IMG/VR virus record: IMGVR_UViG_3300035670_000932
Coordinates: 1 to 30,767 of that record
Length of the DNA: 30,767 nucleotides
Source: a virus
Reading direction: 5' to 3' (one strand)
The notes below the pieces were generated by a model, which was given only the letters and a program-made list of their open reading frames with translations, ran no database searches and was not told where the DNA came from. The position numbers and the translations under genes are program-made. Positions 13,373 to 21,695 of this stretch are shown here, in pieces (positions within the stretch are counted from its first letter, which is position 1; each line of letters starts with the position of its first letter).

Positions 13373-13624
13373 TCAACCGATCCCGAGCCGGCGGCCAAGG
13401 GCGTTGAGAGCCCGCTTGCGACCAGGGCAGCCACATGGGCGACCGAGGAGAGCCGAGACCCGCTCTTCGGTGATGCCGACCGCCGACAGCCCGGCGGCGA
13501 CCATGTCGCCCAGGCCGCGACTCGGCGGCTCCCAGCAGACCATGTCGCCCTCGCGGGTGGCGTCTGCCGGCGGATGCCGTAGCCTTGCGAAGACCGCGAC
13601 CGGGATACACTGCCGGCGGCTCAT
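13373..13624 (-). CDS. Small protein with GLGD..CGCPGRKRALN motif
   Basis: 83 residues from the ATG at 13624, which overlaps the preceding stop as ATGA. The end reads GLGDMVAAGLSAVGI, then CGCPGRKRALNALGRRL. This GLGD-helix plus CxC-RKxxLN pattern occurs in many short phage proteins of unknown role found near tail genes; the Cys pair could bind metal. Not a membrane protein as far as I can see. Confidence 0.7.
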   Translation of the reverse strand: MSRRQCIPVAVFARLRHPPADATREGDMVCWEPPSRGLGDMVAAGLSAVGITEERVSALLGRPCGCPGRKRALNALGRRLGIG

Positions 13625-14112
13625 GTGCAGATCCACCCGAGCGTGAGCGTCAAGGCCGGGTCTGGCCCGCTGTTCTCGGTGAGATCACCCAGGACAACGC
13701 CGGTCGGACAGCCGTCCTCGCCGAGGATCGCCGTGGCGTTCTGCCAGCGGCGCGTCGAGGTGACGGTGCTGCCGCCGCCCCCGATGCCGGGCACGGTCTC
13801 GCGGATGATGACATCCAGAGCGATCACGCCATCCTCGCAAGGGGATACCTCGACGGTGACCTCGATGTCCCGCGCGTCGCTGATGTAGAGCCACTGGGCA
13901 AGACCGAAGCTCGGCCCCCAGTTCTCGACAATGAGGGGGTCGTTCGAGATGACGGCCGTGCCGCTGCCGCAGAAAGCGTCGCGGCCCTGGATCGTGATGC
14001 AGCAGGCGAGCGGACAGTTCTCGCAGCCTGCACCGCAGCAGCAATCCTCACCGATCGCTGCCTTGCCGTCGCGGAGAATGAGCTTTCCATCCTGGAATGC
14101 GAGGCGGGTCAT
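13621..14112 (-). CDS. Cys-rich tail-associated protein, unknown
   Basis: 163 residues, ATGA-coupled on both sides. Residues 21-38 read GEDCCCGAGCENCPLACC, seven Cys in 15 residues, after a short beta repeat (LAFQDGKLILRDGKAAIG). The rest is beta-rich (IEVTVEVSPCEDGVIALDV) with a Gly-rich loop (GIGGGG). It looks like a surface-exposed virion protein or adaptor with a metal-binding or disulfide-bonded knot. No family known to me by name. Confidence 0.7.
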   Translation of the reverse strand: MTRLAFQDGKLILRDGKAAIGEDCCCGAGCENCPLACCITIQGRDAFCGSGTAVISNDPLIVENWGPSFGLAQWLYISDARDIEVTVEVSPCEDGVIALDVIIRETVPGIGGGGSTVTSTRRWQNATAILGEDGCPTGVVLGDLTENSGPDPALTLTLGWICT

Positions 14113-14471
14113 GGGCTAGCAGTCGCCGTGCCGCAGGTGATCGTGACCCACTGCCACTGAATCAAGTGCCACGTGCCGGCGTCCTTCGCGATCGCACAGT
14201 CTTTCGTGCCGTCGCTCGGAAGGTCGAGGAACAAGTTGATCGCAGTGACCGTGTTCGGAGTGTTCGGCACATACTTAAACGTCACGGTCGCTGTAGCACC
14301 TACGCTCCATGCACCCGAGAATGTGCCGATGCGAATGCGGTTCGGCTCGCTCGACTCGACCTTGCGAAACGTCAGCGGAGCCCCGTCGCGGTCGCCCTGC
14401 TCTACAGTGCGCACGACTGCGGCAATCCGCTCGGCGGCACCGCGAGTGAAATCGACGCGGGCCGTGCTCAT
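14109..14471 (-). CDS. Beta-rich virion protein, unknown
   Basis: 120 residues from the ATG at 14471; a GTG one codon earlier is also possible. It shares one base with the preceding stop (TGATG). Beta-strand-rich (APLTFRKVESSEPNRIRIG; SVGATATVTFKYVPN; TAINLFLDLPSDG) with a short helical start. Position within the distal tail cluster suggests a small virion component. Function unknown. Confidence 0.7.
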   Translation of the reverse strand: MSTARVDFTRGAAERIAAVVRTVEQGDRDGAPLTFRKVESSEPNRIRIGTFSGAWSVGATATVTFKYVPNTPNTVTAINLFLDLPSDGTKDCAIAKDAGTWHLIQWQWVTITCGTATASP

Positions 14472-14839
14472 CACTCCTCCAGAATCTGGAGCAGCAGCCG
14501 CGAGTTCGGGGCGTCAGCCTGCGCCGCGTAATTGCCCGGCGCAAGCCGTAGCACGGCAGCCTCGCCGGCCTTGAGTCGCACGGTGTCGAAGAGCGTCGTG
14601 CCGCTGATCCGCCCGAACGAAACGCTATGCGTGCCGGCCGTCGCCAGCGACCGAGCAAAGCACAGACCGAGATTCGACGCCGACGCCGTCGTGATCGCCT
14701 GCGTGCTCGTGCCGACGTTGAGCGTGATCGCGAGAAGCCCCGTCGTGGCGAAGTCACTCGTGATGTTCGACGCGTTGAGATTCTGGGACAACGCACCGGC
14801 GTTGACATTGAGATTGACGCTGTAGGAAATGTCAGCCAT
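14471..14839 (-). CDS. Beta-sandwich virion protein, unknown
   Basis: 122 residues from the ATG at 14839 with AGGAG 5 nt upstream; the longer upstream frame is a shadow. Ser/Thr/Asn/Leu-rich strands (DISYSVNLNVNAGALSQNL; GLLAITLNVGTSTQAI; VLRLAPGNYAAQADA) point to a jelly-roll or Ig-like fold typical of virion surface or distal tail proteins. It follows the 289-residue tail protein by 8 nt. Confidence 0.7.
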   Translation of the reverse strand: MADISYSVNLNVNAGALSQNLNASNITSDFATTGLLAITLNVGTSTQAITTASASNLGLCFARSLATAGTHSVSFGRISGTTLFDTVRLKAGEAAVLRLAPGNYAAQADAPNSRLLLQILEE

Positions 14840-14847
14840 GAGGACTC

Positions 14848-15717
14848 CTAGCTCGGCGGCGTGCCGAAATACTGTGACATCGAGATTCGCTTGTAGACGC
14901 GGCGATCCAAGATCGCCGGCAGTGCAGCCCCTGCCTGCTTGCCGCCGTTGCCGTCGAGGGCGATCGGGTTCGCAGAGGCGACCATCTCTCCATCGGGGCC
15001 TCGAACGTCGGCGCGTTTCTTGACGCCGCCATCGATGAAATTGAACCCGACATCTGGCAGGAGCAGATTCCATCCGCTTTGCCGGCAGAGCAGTTCGCTC
15101 GTGATCTTCCAGTAGCGAACCTCGATGCCGTTCACCTGCTCGACCGCAGGCTCGCCCGAGATGCCCTGCACCTTCACGCCATCCTGGGCAAACCCGAGGT
15201 AGGCACCGTCGTTGACGCAGTTCGTCACCGCTGCAGCTAGGGCAGACGGGAACTGTTGTCGATTGCTCGTGATCGTGACTTTCTGCTGCGCCTCGTCAAC
15301 GGTGAGCCCCTCGAAGTAGTCGCCGGCCGAGTTCGTGAGTGGCTTCTGCGTCGCGCCATCGTAGTAGTAGAGGGCAGGGACCGAGACGCCTTGGGTCTGG
15401 AACTTCCATACGTCAGGCCGCAGCCAAGGCAGGAGGTCGATGCTCTCTTCCTCTGCCGTTGGAATCGTGTACTGAGCGACTACTTCAGCCCAGTACCGAT
15501 TGCCTTCATACGCTTCTGTGACCGTCACCTCGCGGCATTTTGCCGCCGCCACCTCCGGGTGCAACGCTCCATGCTGGGCACCCACGGCCGCGATTATAAC
15601 GCTGGCGTTTGTGTCGGGATTGTTGAGCGTGACCACGAATCGCCGCTCGAACTCGGGCGATGACCCGATCAAGTGCGTCGCAGTGCGCGGCAGTTCCCGC
15701 CAGGAGTGAACGCTCAT
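14848..15717 (-). CDS. Tail protein downstream of the tape measure, unknown
   Basis: 289 residues. The ATG shares one base with the tape-measure stop (TGATG). The body is beta-rich (FERRFVVTLNNPDTNASVII; YWAEVVAQYTIPTAEEESI; ALYYYDGATQKPLTN). Its position directly after the tape measure is where distal tail proteins usually lie in siphovirus genomes. I see no distinct family motif, so distal-tail is a positional inference. Confidence 0.75.
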   Translation of the reverse strand: MSVHSWRELPRTATHLIGSSPEFERRFVVTLNNPDTNASVIIAAVGAQHGALHPEVAAAKCREVTVTEAYEGNRYWAEVVAQYTIPTAEEESIDLLPWLRPDVWKFQTQGVSVPALYYYDGATQKPLTNSAGDYFEGLTVDEAQQKVTITSNRQQFPSALAAAVTNCVNDGAYLGFAQDGVKVQGISGEPAVEQVNGIEVRYWKITSELLCRQSGWNLLLPDVGFNFIDGGVKKRADVRGPDGEMVASANPIALDGNGGKQAGAALPAILDRRVYKRISMSQYFGTPPS

Positions 15718-18638
15718 CAGCCGGTCCCCGCGAGGATGTCAACGCGCTCGGCCTGGAGCTTCGCAAGCTCTTTCCGCATCTTCTCAAGCTCGGCGGTCTG
15801 CTTCTTCGCTTCCGCAATTGCCGGGTCTTCCTTCAACGCGTCGAAGAATGCGGAGATGCCGCCCGAGCGGATGTCGTTGATCTCGACCGAGCCGGTGCGG
15901 ACGCTGGCGAGTTCTTTCGCCCGCTCTAGCTCGATCTCAAACGACTTCGACAACAGGTCTGATTCACGCTTCGCAATGTCGGCTCCGATCTTCTCGGCTT
16001 CCTTCAGTTGCTCCACTCGCGTCTCGAACAGTTCCTTCTGCCGCTCTACCTCCGCCTCGAAGGCTTCGCGGTTCAAGATGCCGTCCTTGACCGCCTCCTT
16101 GGCTGCCTCGATGCCTTCCTTGAGCCGCAGCGAAGCGTCGAACCCGTCTTGCCCGAACGTCCGTGCTTTCTTCGCGAGGTCGTTGAAGCCTTCGTCAACA
16201 CTGGCGAAAGCATCCTCGAATCCCTGCGTGAACCCCTGTGCCGATTGGTCTGCCTGTTCCTGTAGACCGGCTTGGAGTTGGTCGAGTTGCGCAAGCCGGG
16301 CCGCGAGGGCATCCGCCTGGACGGTCGCACCCGACTCGCGGGCCGCCGCGAGTTCTGCCTCGACGCGAGCGATCTCGGAGTCGATCGCGTTGAGGTCTTG
16401 CTCGATCTTCGGAATCTCGTTCGCCTTGGCGAGCAAGCCATCGACGCGGCGAGTGTTCTCCTCAATACGGGCTGCGGCTTGCTCGGCGATTGCAATCTGA
16501 TCGTTGTACGCCGCTTCTGCTGCCGCCGCCTCGCGGCGGAACACTTCCTCGTTGATGAGCCCGCGATCGAGCCGCTCCTGCAAGTCGGCGATCGCATTCT
16601 GGTACTGCAACGCGGCATCAAAACCGGCTTGCCCAAACTTCGCAGACTCGTCGATCGCCTTCGACACGTTGGCGGTGAAGCCTTGCAGGAACTTTTCCCG
16701 CTCGCCAGCCGCCTTACGTTCCTCCTCGGTCAGTTCCTCAATGTCGCTACCGAGGTTCTGAGTCGCCTCGGATGCTTGCTGGGCAGAGCGGTCAATGCCG
16801 AGGAAGTTCTCGGCAATAGTGAGCAGCCGACCAACAAAACCGCCGACCGCGTTCGCGATTGTCGAGAACACTGACGCAACGGAGCCGAACACTGTGCTGA
16901 TGATGTCGCCCAGCGTCTGAAGAAACGGCGACTGTGCGACAAGTTCAGAGAATCGCGAGACAAGCCCGCCGACGAACTCGCCGGCTCTCTGGAATGCTGT
17001 CGTGATGATCGTCACAACGCGGGAGATTGTCTCGCCCAGGGCTCCGACGTTTGCAGCGATAGCCCCGATGGGAGTGAAGGACACGACCCATTCAGTCACC
17101 GATACGGCTGCATTGCTAATGCCTTGCAGGAAGTTGAATATGCCCTCGTATAAGGGCTCCAGTGCTTGCGAAACTTCTTGCACGATCACGGCGAACGGCT
17201 CAAATACCGCGCCGATAACTCGGCCGAGGTTGCCAAGTTGAACGCCAACCAGTTCGACAACGCGACCGATCTGCGTTAGCAGCGGCTCCAAGATACGACC
17301 GATCGGATCAATAATCGCTGTGATCCCCGCCGTGACTTCGGCGAGCCCGCGAGCGATGCCATCGCCAAGACCGACGAACGGGAGCAGCAGTGAAGTGCCA
17401 AGCCCTTCGGTAGCGAGGCTCAATGCGTCAATGCTTCCGCCAAACTCAGCAAGCCGTTCACGATCCAGATCAGACACGGCACGACCGAACCTCTCCATGT
17501 CTGTCGCGGCGAGCCCCAGTTCATTGAAGAATGGCAGCAACTGCACGCCGCTGCGACCGAACAGCGCAATCGCCGCCGCCGATCGCTGGGCGGGATCTTC
17601 AATCTGCGCAAGTCGCTCGCCAATCAGTTCGATTCGCTGCTCTTCGGAAAGTGCCCCGAACTCTGCCACCGACACACCGAGCCGCTGCAACGCCGCTTGA
17701 GCCTTCTTGCTCTCTTCGTCCGCTCCCGCAAGCGTGTTCTGGAGTCGGGCGAAAGAGCCGCTCAACTGCTCGATCGACACGTCGGTACGCTTGCCGGCTT
17801 CTTCCAATGTCTGCACGAACTCGAACGAGACTCCCAACTGATTCGCAAGCCGCCCCAGCCGCTCTACGCGATCCTCTAGACTGACAAGCCCACGGGCGAC
17901 GGCCACCGCACCAGCCACGAACGCCGTGATGCCGGCGAGGGCGAGGGTGAATGGGTTGATGAGAGCGGTCACTGAAGACACAAGCCCCTGAAAGCCCGCC
18001 GTCAACCCACCCGCAAAGATCCGCGACAGTCCCTCGCTCGCACTCGCGATGCCCGAGATCCGCCCCGCAATGTTGCCGAGCGGGCCGGGAAGCACTGAAA
18101 ACACGCCCGACAGTTCGTTGAACTTGAGCGTCGTGCTCTCTGCTGCCGTGTCGATTTCTTTTTGCTGCACCGCGAGACCCCGAGCCGCACGCTCCGCGTC
18201 GGTCAGCCCCTTGGCGGCCGATTCGGTCGCCCGGTTGTAGGTCTCTAGTGAGATCCGCCCGGCATCGAGTTGCTCCTTGAGCTCTACCTGGGCGCGATCA
18301 AACCTCTCTAGTGGCGTCAGGTTCGCCTCGATGATGCGAGCGGCACGCTCGAACGCGGCAGCCTCTTTGTTCGCCGCTTCTGTAAGCCGCTCGAATCCTG
18401 CAGCAAATTCAGTCGCACTGCCACCGTCGCGGAGCGTGTTGATGAGATCCTGCGCCTGAGCCGCAAACCGCTCCTGTGCCTTGGCTGCCGCGTCGCTGTC
18501 CCCGGAGAACTTCGCGAACTGACCACTCAGCTTGTCGGCCTGATCCCCCAGCCCAACGAGGGCACGCTGCACCGGATCGAGCTTGAGTTGGCTCGCATCC
18601 GCCGTGACCCGTAACGCTAGTGAGAGGACGTTAGCCAT
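15717..18638 (-). CDS. Tail tape measure protein
   Basis: 973 residues, by far the longest tail gene. It sets tail length and is ejected with DNA. Long coiled coils rich in Ala, Glu, Lys and Gln are broken by hydrophobic stretches (FTLALAGITAFVAGAVAVA near 240; PIGAIAANVGALGETISRVV near 530) that may cross the membrane at injection. Two segments near 665-715 and 823-873 are related (FGQAGFDAAL / FGQDGFDASL, each followed by a helix and an L/I-N-E/R-E/V-F motif). It follows the chaperone frames with an 8-nt overlap. Confidence 0.92.
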   Translation of the reverse strand: MANVLSLALRVTADASQLKLDPVQRALVGLGDQADKLSGQFAKFSGDSDAAAKAQERFAAQAQDLINTLRDGGSATEFAAGFERLTEAANKEAAAFERAARIIEANLTPLERFDRAQVELKEQLDAGRISLETYNRATESAAKGLTDAERAARGLAVQQKEIDTAAESTTLKFNELSGVFSVLPGPLGNIAGRISGIASASEGLSRIFAGGLTAGFQGLVSSVTALINPFTLALAGITAFVAGAVAVARGLVSLEDRVERLGRLANQLGVSFEFVQTLEEAGKRTDVSIEQLSGSFARLQNTLAGADEESKKAQAALQRLGVSVAEFGALSEEQRIELIGERLAQIEDPAQRSAAAIALFGRSGVQLLPFFNELGLAATDMERFGRAVSDLDRERLAEFGGSIDALSLATEGLGTSLLLPFVGLGDGIARGLAEVTAGITAIIDPIGRILEPLLTQIGRVVELVGVQLGNLGRVIGAVFEPFAVIVQEVSQALEPLYEGIFNFLQGISNAAVSVTEWVVSFTPIGAIAANVGALGETISRVVTIITTAFQRAGEFVGGLVSRFSELVAQSPFLQTLGDIISTVFGSVASVFSTIANAVGGFVGRLLTIAENFLGIDRSAQQASEATQNLGSDIEELTEEERKAAGEREKFLQGFTANVSKAIDESAKFGQAGFDAALQYQNAIADLQERLDRGLINEEVFRREAAAAEAAYNDQIAIAEQAAARIEENTRRVDGLLAKANEIPKIEQDLNAIDSEIARVEAELAAARESGATVQADALAARLAQLDQLQAGLQEQADQSAQGFTQGFEDAFASVDEGFNDLAKKARTFGQDGFDASLRLKEGIEAAKEAVKDGILNREAFEAEVERQKELFETRVEQLKEAEKIGADIAKRESDLLSKSFEIELERAKELASVRTGSVEINDIRSGGISAFFDALKEDPAIAEAKKQTAELEKMRKELAKLQAERVDILAGTG

Positions 18639-18939
18639 TGTCGAGATCGAGGTCGCCTAGACCAAACTGCCGCCGCAACTCAAGCAACGCCGCAATGTCC
18701 TGCGACTCGTGCTGCGGCGGCTTTTCTATCGGAATGAAATCCTCGGGCTTCGGCCGCTTCTGATTCTTCCCAATGTGCGGAGCCAGGAGAGCCGTCACGA
18801 TCAACGCCGTCTCCCGCCACGAGTCGGGCAGTGCCGAGAAGTAGCGGTTGTAGGCGATCCATTCAGAGAACTCGGCCGAATCCATTCGCGTGCTCAACTC
18901 GCCGACGGTCATGTGCAGATCGCGAGCGACCGCGAACAT
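18631..18939 (-). CDS. Tail assembly chaperone, downstream (T-like) frame
   Basis: The open frame lies in the -1 frame relative to the upstream chaperone. If read through the slippery GGGAAAA (18975-18969) it continues with no stop as RLNASPTRRY then MFAVARDLHMTVGEL, giving a fusion of about 225 residues. Its body (LSTRMDSAEFSEWIAYNRYF) resembles the lambda GT/HK97-type T domain that recruits tape measure. An independent start at 18939 has no clear ribosome site. It ends overlapping the tape-measure start. Confidence 0.8.
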   Translation of the reverse strand: MFAVARDLHMTVGELSTRMDSAEFSEWIAYNRYFSALPDSWRETALIVTALLAPHIGKNQKRPKPEDFIPIEKPPQHESQDIAALLELRRQFGLGDLDLDNG

Positions 18940-18962
18940 GTACCGGCGCGTCGGGCTCGCGT

Positions 18963-19307
18963 TCAGCCTTTTCCCAGTTCCTGCACATCCTCCTCTGTCA
19001 TCCGGTTGTGCTTCATCGCCTCATCAAAAAGACGGCCCATCACTGCGCCGCTCTTGCTCGCGAGCTTGTCGATCTGATCGCGGCTAAAGAGGAGCTTCCC
19101 GGCCTCGTCGCACAGCACGCCCGCGAGGTACTGCGTGCGGAAGTTCTCGATCCCCGTCTCTTTTTTGCCGATCCACTTCCGCTCATACGAGTCACGCTCA
19201 CCAACGCTCATCACGCGGATGAACACGTCGCCGCCCCACTCGGGGACCGCGACCCGTTTCAAGCCCATGTCATCCGCCGCGAGAATCTGATCTGCCGTCA
19301 GTGCCAT
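18963..19307 (-). CDS. Tail assembly chaperone, upstream (G-like) frame
   Basis: 114 residues from an ATG with AGGAG upstream. Its mixed acidic/basic helical sequence (EWGGDVFIRVMSVGERDS; NRMTEEDVQELGKG) matches the phage tail assembly chaperone class. The reading frame ends CTG GGA AAA GGC TGA, which contains the G-GGA-AAA heptamer three codons before the stop. This short form should be the major product and the frameshifted form the minor product. Both act in the cytoplasm during tail assembly and are absent from the virion. Confidence 0.85.
   Translation of the reverse strand: MALTADQILAADDMGLKRVAVPEWGGDVFIRVMSVGERDSYERKWIGKKETGIENFRTQYLAGVLCDEAGKLLFSRDQIDKLASKSGAVMGRLFDEAMKHNRMTEEDVQELGKG
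18969..18975 (-). promoter_or_regulatory. -1 ribosomal frameshift slippery heptamer GGGAAAA
   Basis: Read on the minus strand the heptamer is G GGA AAA, an XXXYYYZ motif in the correct zero frame, close to lambda's GGGAAAG. The zero-frame stop TGA comes one codon later. A small GGCT/AGCC stem starts immediately after it. The -1 frame stays open through the downstream chaperone domain. Confidence 0.8.
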
Positions 19308-19320
19308 TTGTCACGTTCTC

Positions 19321-19683
19321 CTATGGGTTCGTAGGTGCATTGAGCGTGTCTTGCACTCTAAAGGTGAACGCAAACCTCACGGCATCATTCGCGTTCGCTT
19401 CGATGCGTGCGTCTTCGTAGATGCAGTCGCGGTCGAACCATGTAAACACAGGTCCGGTCGTCGCGGTGCGACCCGAGAACGTCAGCCGCTTCCGCCGCCC
19501 ATACTCACTCTCGGGCAAATGAGCCGTGGCAAATGCGGCGATTCGCAGCGTGCCTAGGCTCGGAGTCCACGTTGTCACGCGGCCAAGCGGGAGCCCACGC
19601 TGGGCATCAAGCTCAAGCGACTGCACCTCTTGGAGCGACTGACCGCCCCAGGTGATCGTGAACCCTTGGCATGGAATCGCCAT
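19321..19683 (-). CDS. Tail-related protein, unknown
   Basis: 120 residues, beta-rich (MAIPCQGFTITWGGQSLQEV; TLRIAAFATAHLPESEYG; FTWFDRDCIYEDARIEANA). It lies between tail tube and chaperone, where a second tail-tube-like or tube-associated protein is often found. The overall pattern could be a small tail-tube paralogue; I cannot confirm. Ribosome site weak (GGGGT). Confidence 0.65.
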   Translation of the reverse strand: MAIPCQGFTITWGGQSLQEVQSLELDAQRGLPLGRVTTWTPSLGTLRIAAFATAHLPESEYGRRKRLTFSGRTATTGPVFTWFDRDCIYEDARIEANANDAVRFAFTFRVQDTLNAPTNP

Positions 19684-19702
19684 GACGGCACCCCGTCATG
19701 GA

Positions 19703-20122
19703 CTAGCGGGCGACCGTAATGACGCCCTGGCCCCGGATCGCATCGTTCGTAGCCAGCGTGAGAGTTGAACTCTGCACGGTGTGGTAGCTCGCCGTCGTGC
19801 CACCGACCAGCGTCGCGCCTGCTACCTGGATGTGGTAGGTGCCGGTCGCCCCGTCGGAAATCACGATCTTTCCGATGTAGTCGAACGTGATCTGCCGGCC
19901 AGACCCGCCATCGTCCGCTGGGAGCACAAGGGGCGGCGTGAGACGGGCCGCCTGCTCGCCAGTGGTCTGCCCAAGGTGTGCTACGTCAATCTGCGTGTCG
20001 GCAGCGGCACCTGGATTCGTGTTTGAGATGACGATGTTGCTCACGACGTAGGTCGAGGTCACACCGTTGAGCGACAGCGTGAGCTTTGTGCCGGCACCAT
20101 CATGCGGGGTATCAAATGCCAC
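19703..20122 (-). CDS. Major tail tube protein
   Basis: 139 residues from a GTG at 20122 with AGGAG 9 nt upstream. Beta-barrel-like sequence (KLTLSLNGVTSTYVVSNIV; RQITFDYIGKIVISDG; TYHIQVAGATLVGGTTAS), typical of a tail tube fold in position and size, just before the chaperones and after the terminator. Forms the hollow tube through which DNA passes. Assignment from context and fold style, not a diagnostic motif. Confidence 0.75.
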   Translation of the reverse strand: MAFDTPHDGAGTKLTLSLNGVTSTYVVSNIVISNTNPGAAADTQIDVAHLGQTTGEQAARLTPPLVLPADDGGSGRQITFDYIGKIVISDGATGTYHIQVAGATLVGGTTASYHTVQSSTLTLATNDAIRGQGVITVAR

Positions 20123-20125
20123 GGT

Positions 20126-20545
20126 CTAGTTCTCCTGCCAGAGAATGGTGTAGGTCTGCGTCACGCTGTAGACGGGCGGCAAGTCGCCGCCGGCCAGTTG
20201 CACGAACCCGTCGCTCTCGTTGAGCAGCGACACGTTTCGCACCGAAATCCAGTTTCCCAGCGAGCCCCCGAAACCATCCAGTGTCAGCCGGCAGCGGTCA
20301 GCAAGCTCTCTTACTGCCTCATAGGTCGTGGCGTACATGTCCACCGCCAGCGTCACGCTGGCAATCCCTGACGGGCCAGACAGGGTCGCTTCCCGCTGGA
20401 CAGCCTGACGCCGCCAGGTGATGAACGGGATCGCCGCCGAGGCCGGGGCGATGACCGGGTAGACCCGGTCGCCAACGATCTCCGCGACGGCTGGGGCGGC
20501 GACCAGGGCATCGCCGAGGAGGCGTTCGGGGGATTTGACGCTCAT
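20126..20545 (-). CDS. Tail terminator/completion protein (DUF3168-like)
   Basis: 139 residues from the ATG at 20545, overlapping the preceding stop as ATGA. SPERLLGDALVAAPAVAEIVG, then PFITWRRQAVQREATLSG and VDMYATTYEAVRELADRC, with a Gln-rich strand ending TQTYTILWQE. This is the DUF3168 pattern (phage tail terminator, SPP1 gp17-like). It should cap the tail tube at the head-proximal end, which fits its place between gp10-like and tube genes. Confidence 0.82.
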   Translation of the reverse strand: MSVKSPERLLGDALVAAPAVAEIVGDRVYPVIAPASAAIPFITWRRQAVQREATLSGPSGIASVTLAVDMYATTYEAVRELADRCRLTLDGFGGSLGNWISVRNVSLLNESDGFVQLAGGDLPPVYSVTQTYTILWQEN

Positions 20546-21375
20546 GTGCCGATGGTCCCCGTTGATCGCTGCGACAGGGTTTCGAGGGCTTGCTCCAGCG
20601 ATAGCCGTAGTTCTCGCTGGAGGATCTCGGCGACGGTCGGCTGGGTGCGTGCCCAAGCCGTCTTGAGGGGCGGCTGCCCGCTTTCACCACCAACCGGCAT
20701 CGCGGGAATCTTGATCGGCTCGCGCGACTTTTTGAAGAACGCATTCGGGTAAGCTGGGTCTGTGATAAACCCCTTTTCTCCGGCTCGGAACTTTCTGATC
20801 TTGAACGGACCCAGCCGATTGAAACTGCTCGCGTAGAAATAGGAGTTCGGGTCTTTGACGAGATGCGATGTGACGGCGTGACCTCGAACACTGGCGGGCG
20901 AGACTCTGAACGTCTTGCCCTTACGCGTCATCTCGTAGCCCTTACGCTCAAACCCTGGGCGGGTAAAGCCTGGGCGGTTGTATGACTTCGGCGGCGACGG
21001 GAGCTTGATGATTCGCTCTGTCGTGCCCTCTTCGAGCCACCACTGGTGAAACGCTCGATCCGGCCCCTTGCGAACGGTGCCGCCTGCGGCACTCTCTGAG
21101 TCCGAAAGCCCTGCCCGCCGAAAACCTAGCACCGCAACCGCCCCCCCGTCTCGCGTGTAGGTGATGATCTTTTTCGCGATCGCCCGCCGCAGGTTGCCCG
21201 TCGGCCCGAGCGGCGTGGTCTGCTTCAAGGCTTGGAACGCCGGCTCGATAGCCTTCGTAAGAGCCGCCTTAAGAATGCGAGCCTTGTCAGCCTGCGAGAA
21301 CAGCCGACCGATGTCCTGCTGCAACTGCCGCAGTTCTGCCATCTCGGCGGTGATCTCAATGCCAGCGACTGCCAT
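20542..21375 (-). CDS. HK97-gp10-like minor structural protein
   Basis: 277 residues from the ATG at 21375 (GGGAGGG upstream), sharing one base with the previous stop. The N-terminus has a helical AELRQLQQDIGRLF and ILKAALTKAIEPAFQALKQ TTP, then GNLRRAIAKK: the HK97-gp10 (tail-completion/neck) layout, followed by an unusually long basic insert (NRPGFTRPGFERKGYEM; GPFKIRKFRAGEKG) before the C-terminal helix. About twice the usual gp10 length. Likely at the head-tail joint. Confidence 0.75.
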   Translation of the reverse strand: MAVAGIEITAEMAELRQLQQDIGRLFSQADKARILKAALTKAIEPAFQALKQTTPLGPTGNLRRAIAKKIITYTRDGGAVAVLGFRRAGLSDSESAAGGTVRKGPDRAFHQWWLEEGTTERIIKLPSPPKSYNRPGFTRPGFERKGYEMTRKGKTFRVSPASVRGHAVTSHLVKDPNSYFYASSFNRLGPFKIRKFRAGEKGFITDPAYPNAFFKKSREPIKIPAMPVGGESGQPPLKTAWARTQPTVAEILQRELRLSLEQALETLSQRSTGTIGT

Positions 21376-21695
21376 CAGTCCACCCTCTCTTGGCAGAGCA
21401 ACTCGTGCTCGCTGCGGTTCGCGTGTTCGAGCAGCGTCGTGATCTCCAGCACCCGTCCACGCCATACGATCCGCATGGTCTGCTTCAGGCCGGGCACGTA
21501 CCGCAACCGCACGCGATGGCTGATCTCGGTCTGCTGCTGGCCCTGGAGCAGGAACTCACGGCTCGACAGCCCATCCACGCTCGCCCATCGCTCCGCAAAC
21601 GTCGCCCATTCCTGCGTGGTTTCACCGAGTCCGTTGCGCCGCTCGGTCGCCTGCTGGATCGTAACTCGCTCGCGAAGGCGACCAGGGTCGATCAT
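21375..21695 (-). CDS. Head-tail adaptor / head closure protein
   Basis: 106 residues. RLRERVTIQQATERRNGLG, then TFAERWASVDGLSSREFL, and VRLRYVPGLKQTMRIVW is the classic phage head-tail joining (SPP1 gp16-type, 'head closure') pattern, with R-E-V-x-I start. It starts by ATGA overlap and lies between the connector-region genes and the gp10-like gene. Blocks DNA exit from the capsid until the tail attaches. Confidence 0.88.
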   Translation of the reverse strand: MIDPGRLRERVTIQQATERRNGLGETTQEWATFAERWASVDGLSSREFLLQGQQQTEISHRVRLRYVPGLKQTMRIVWRGRVLEITTLLEHANRSEHELLCQERVD

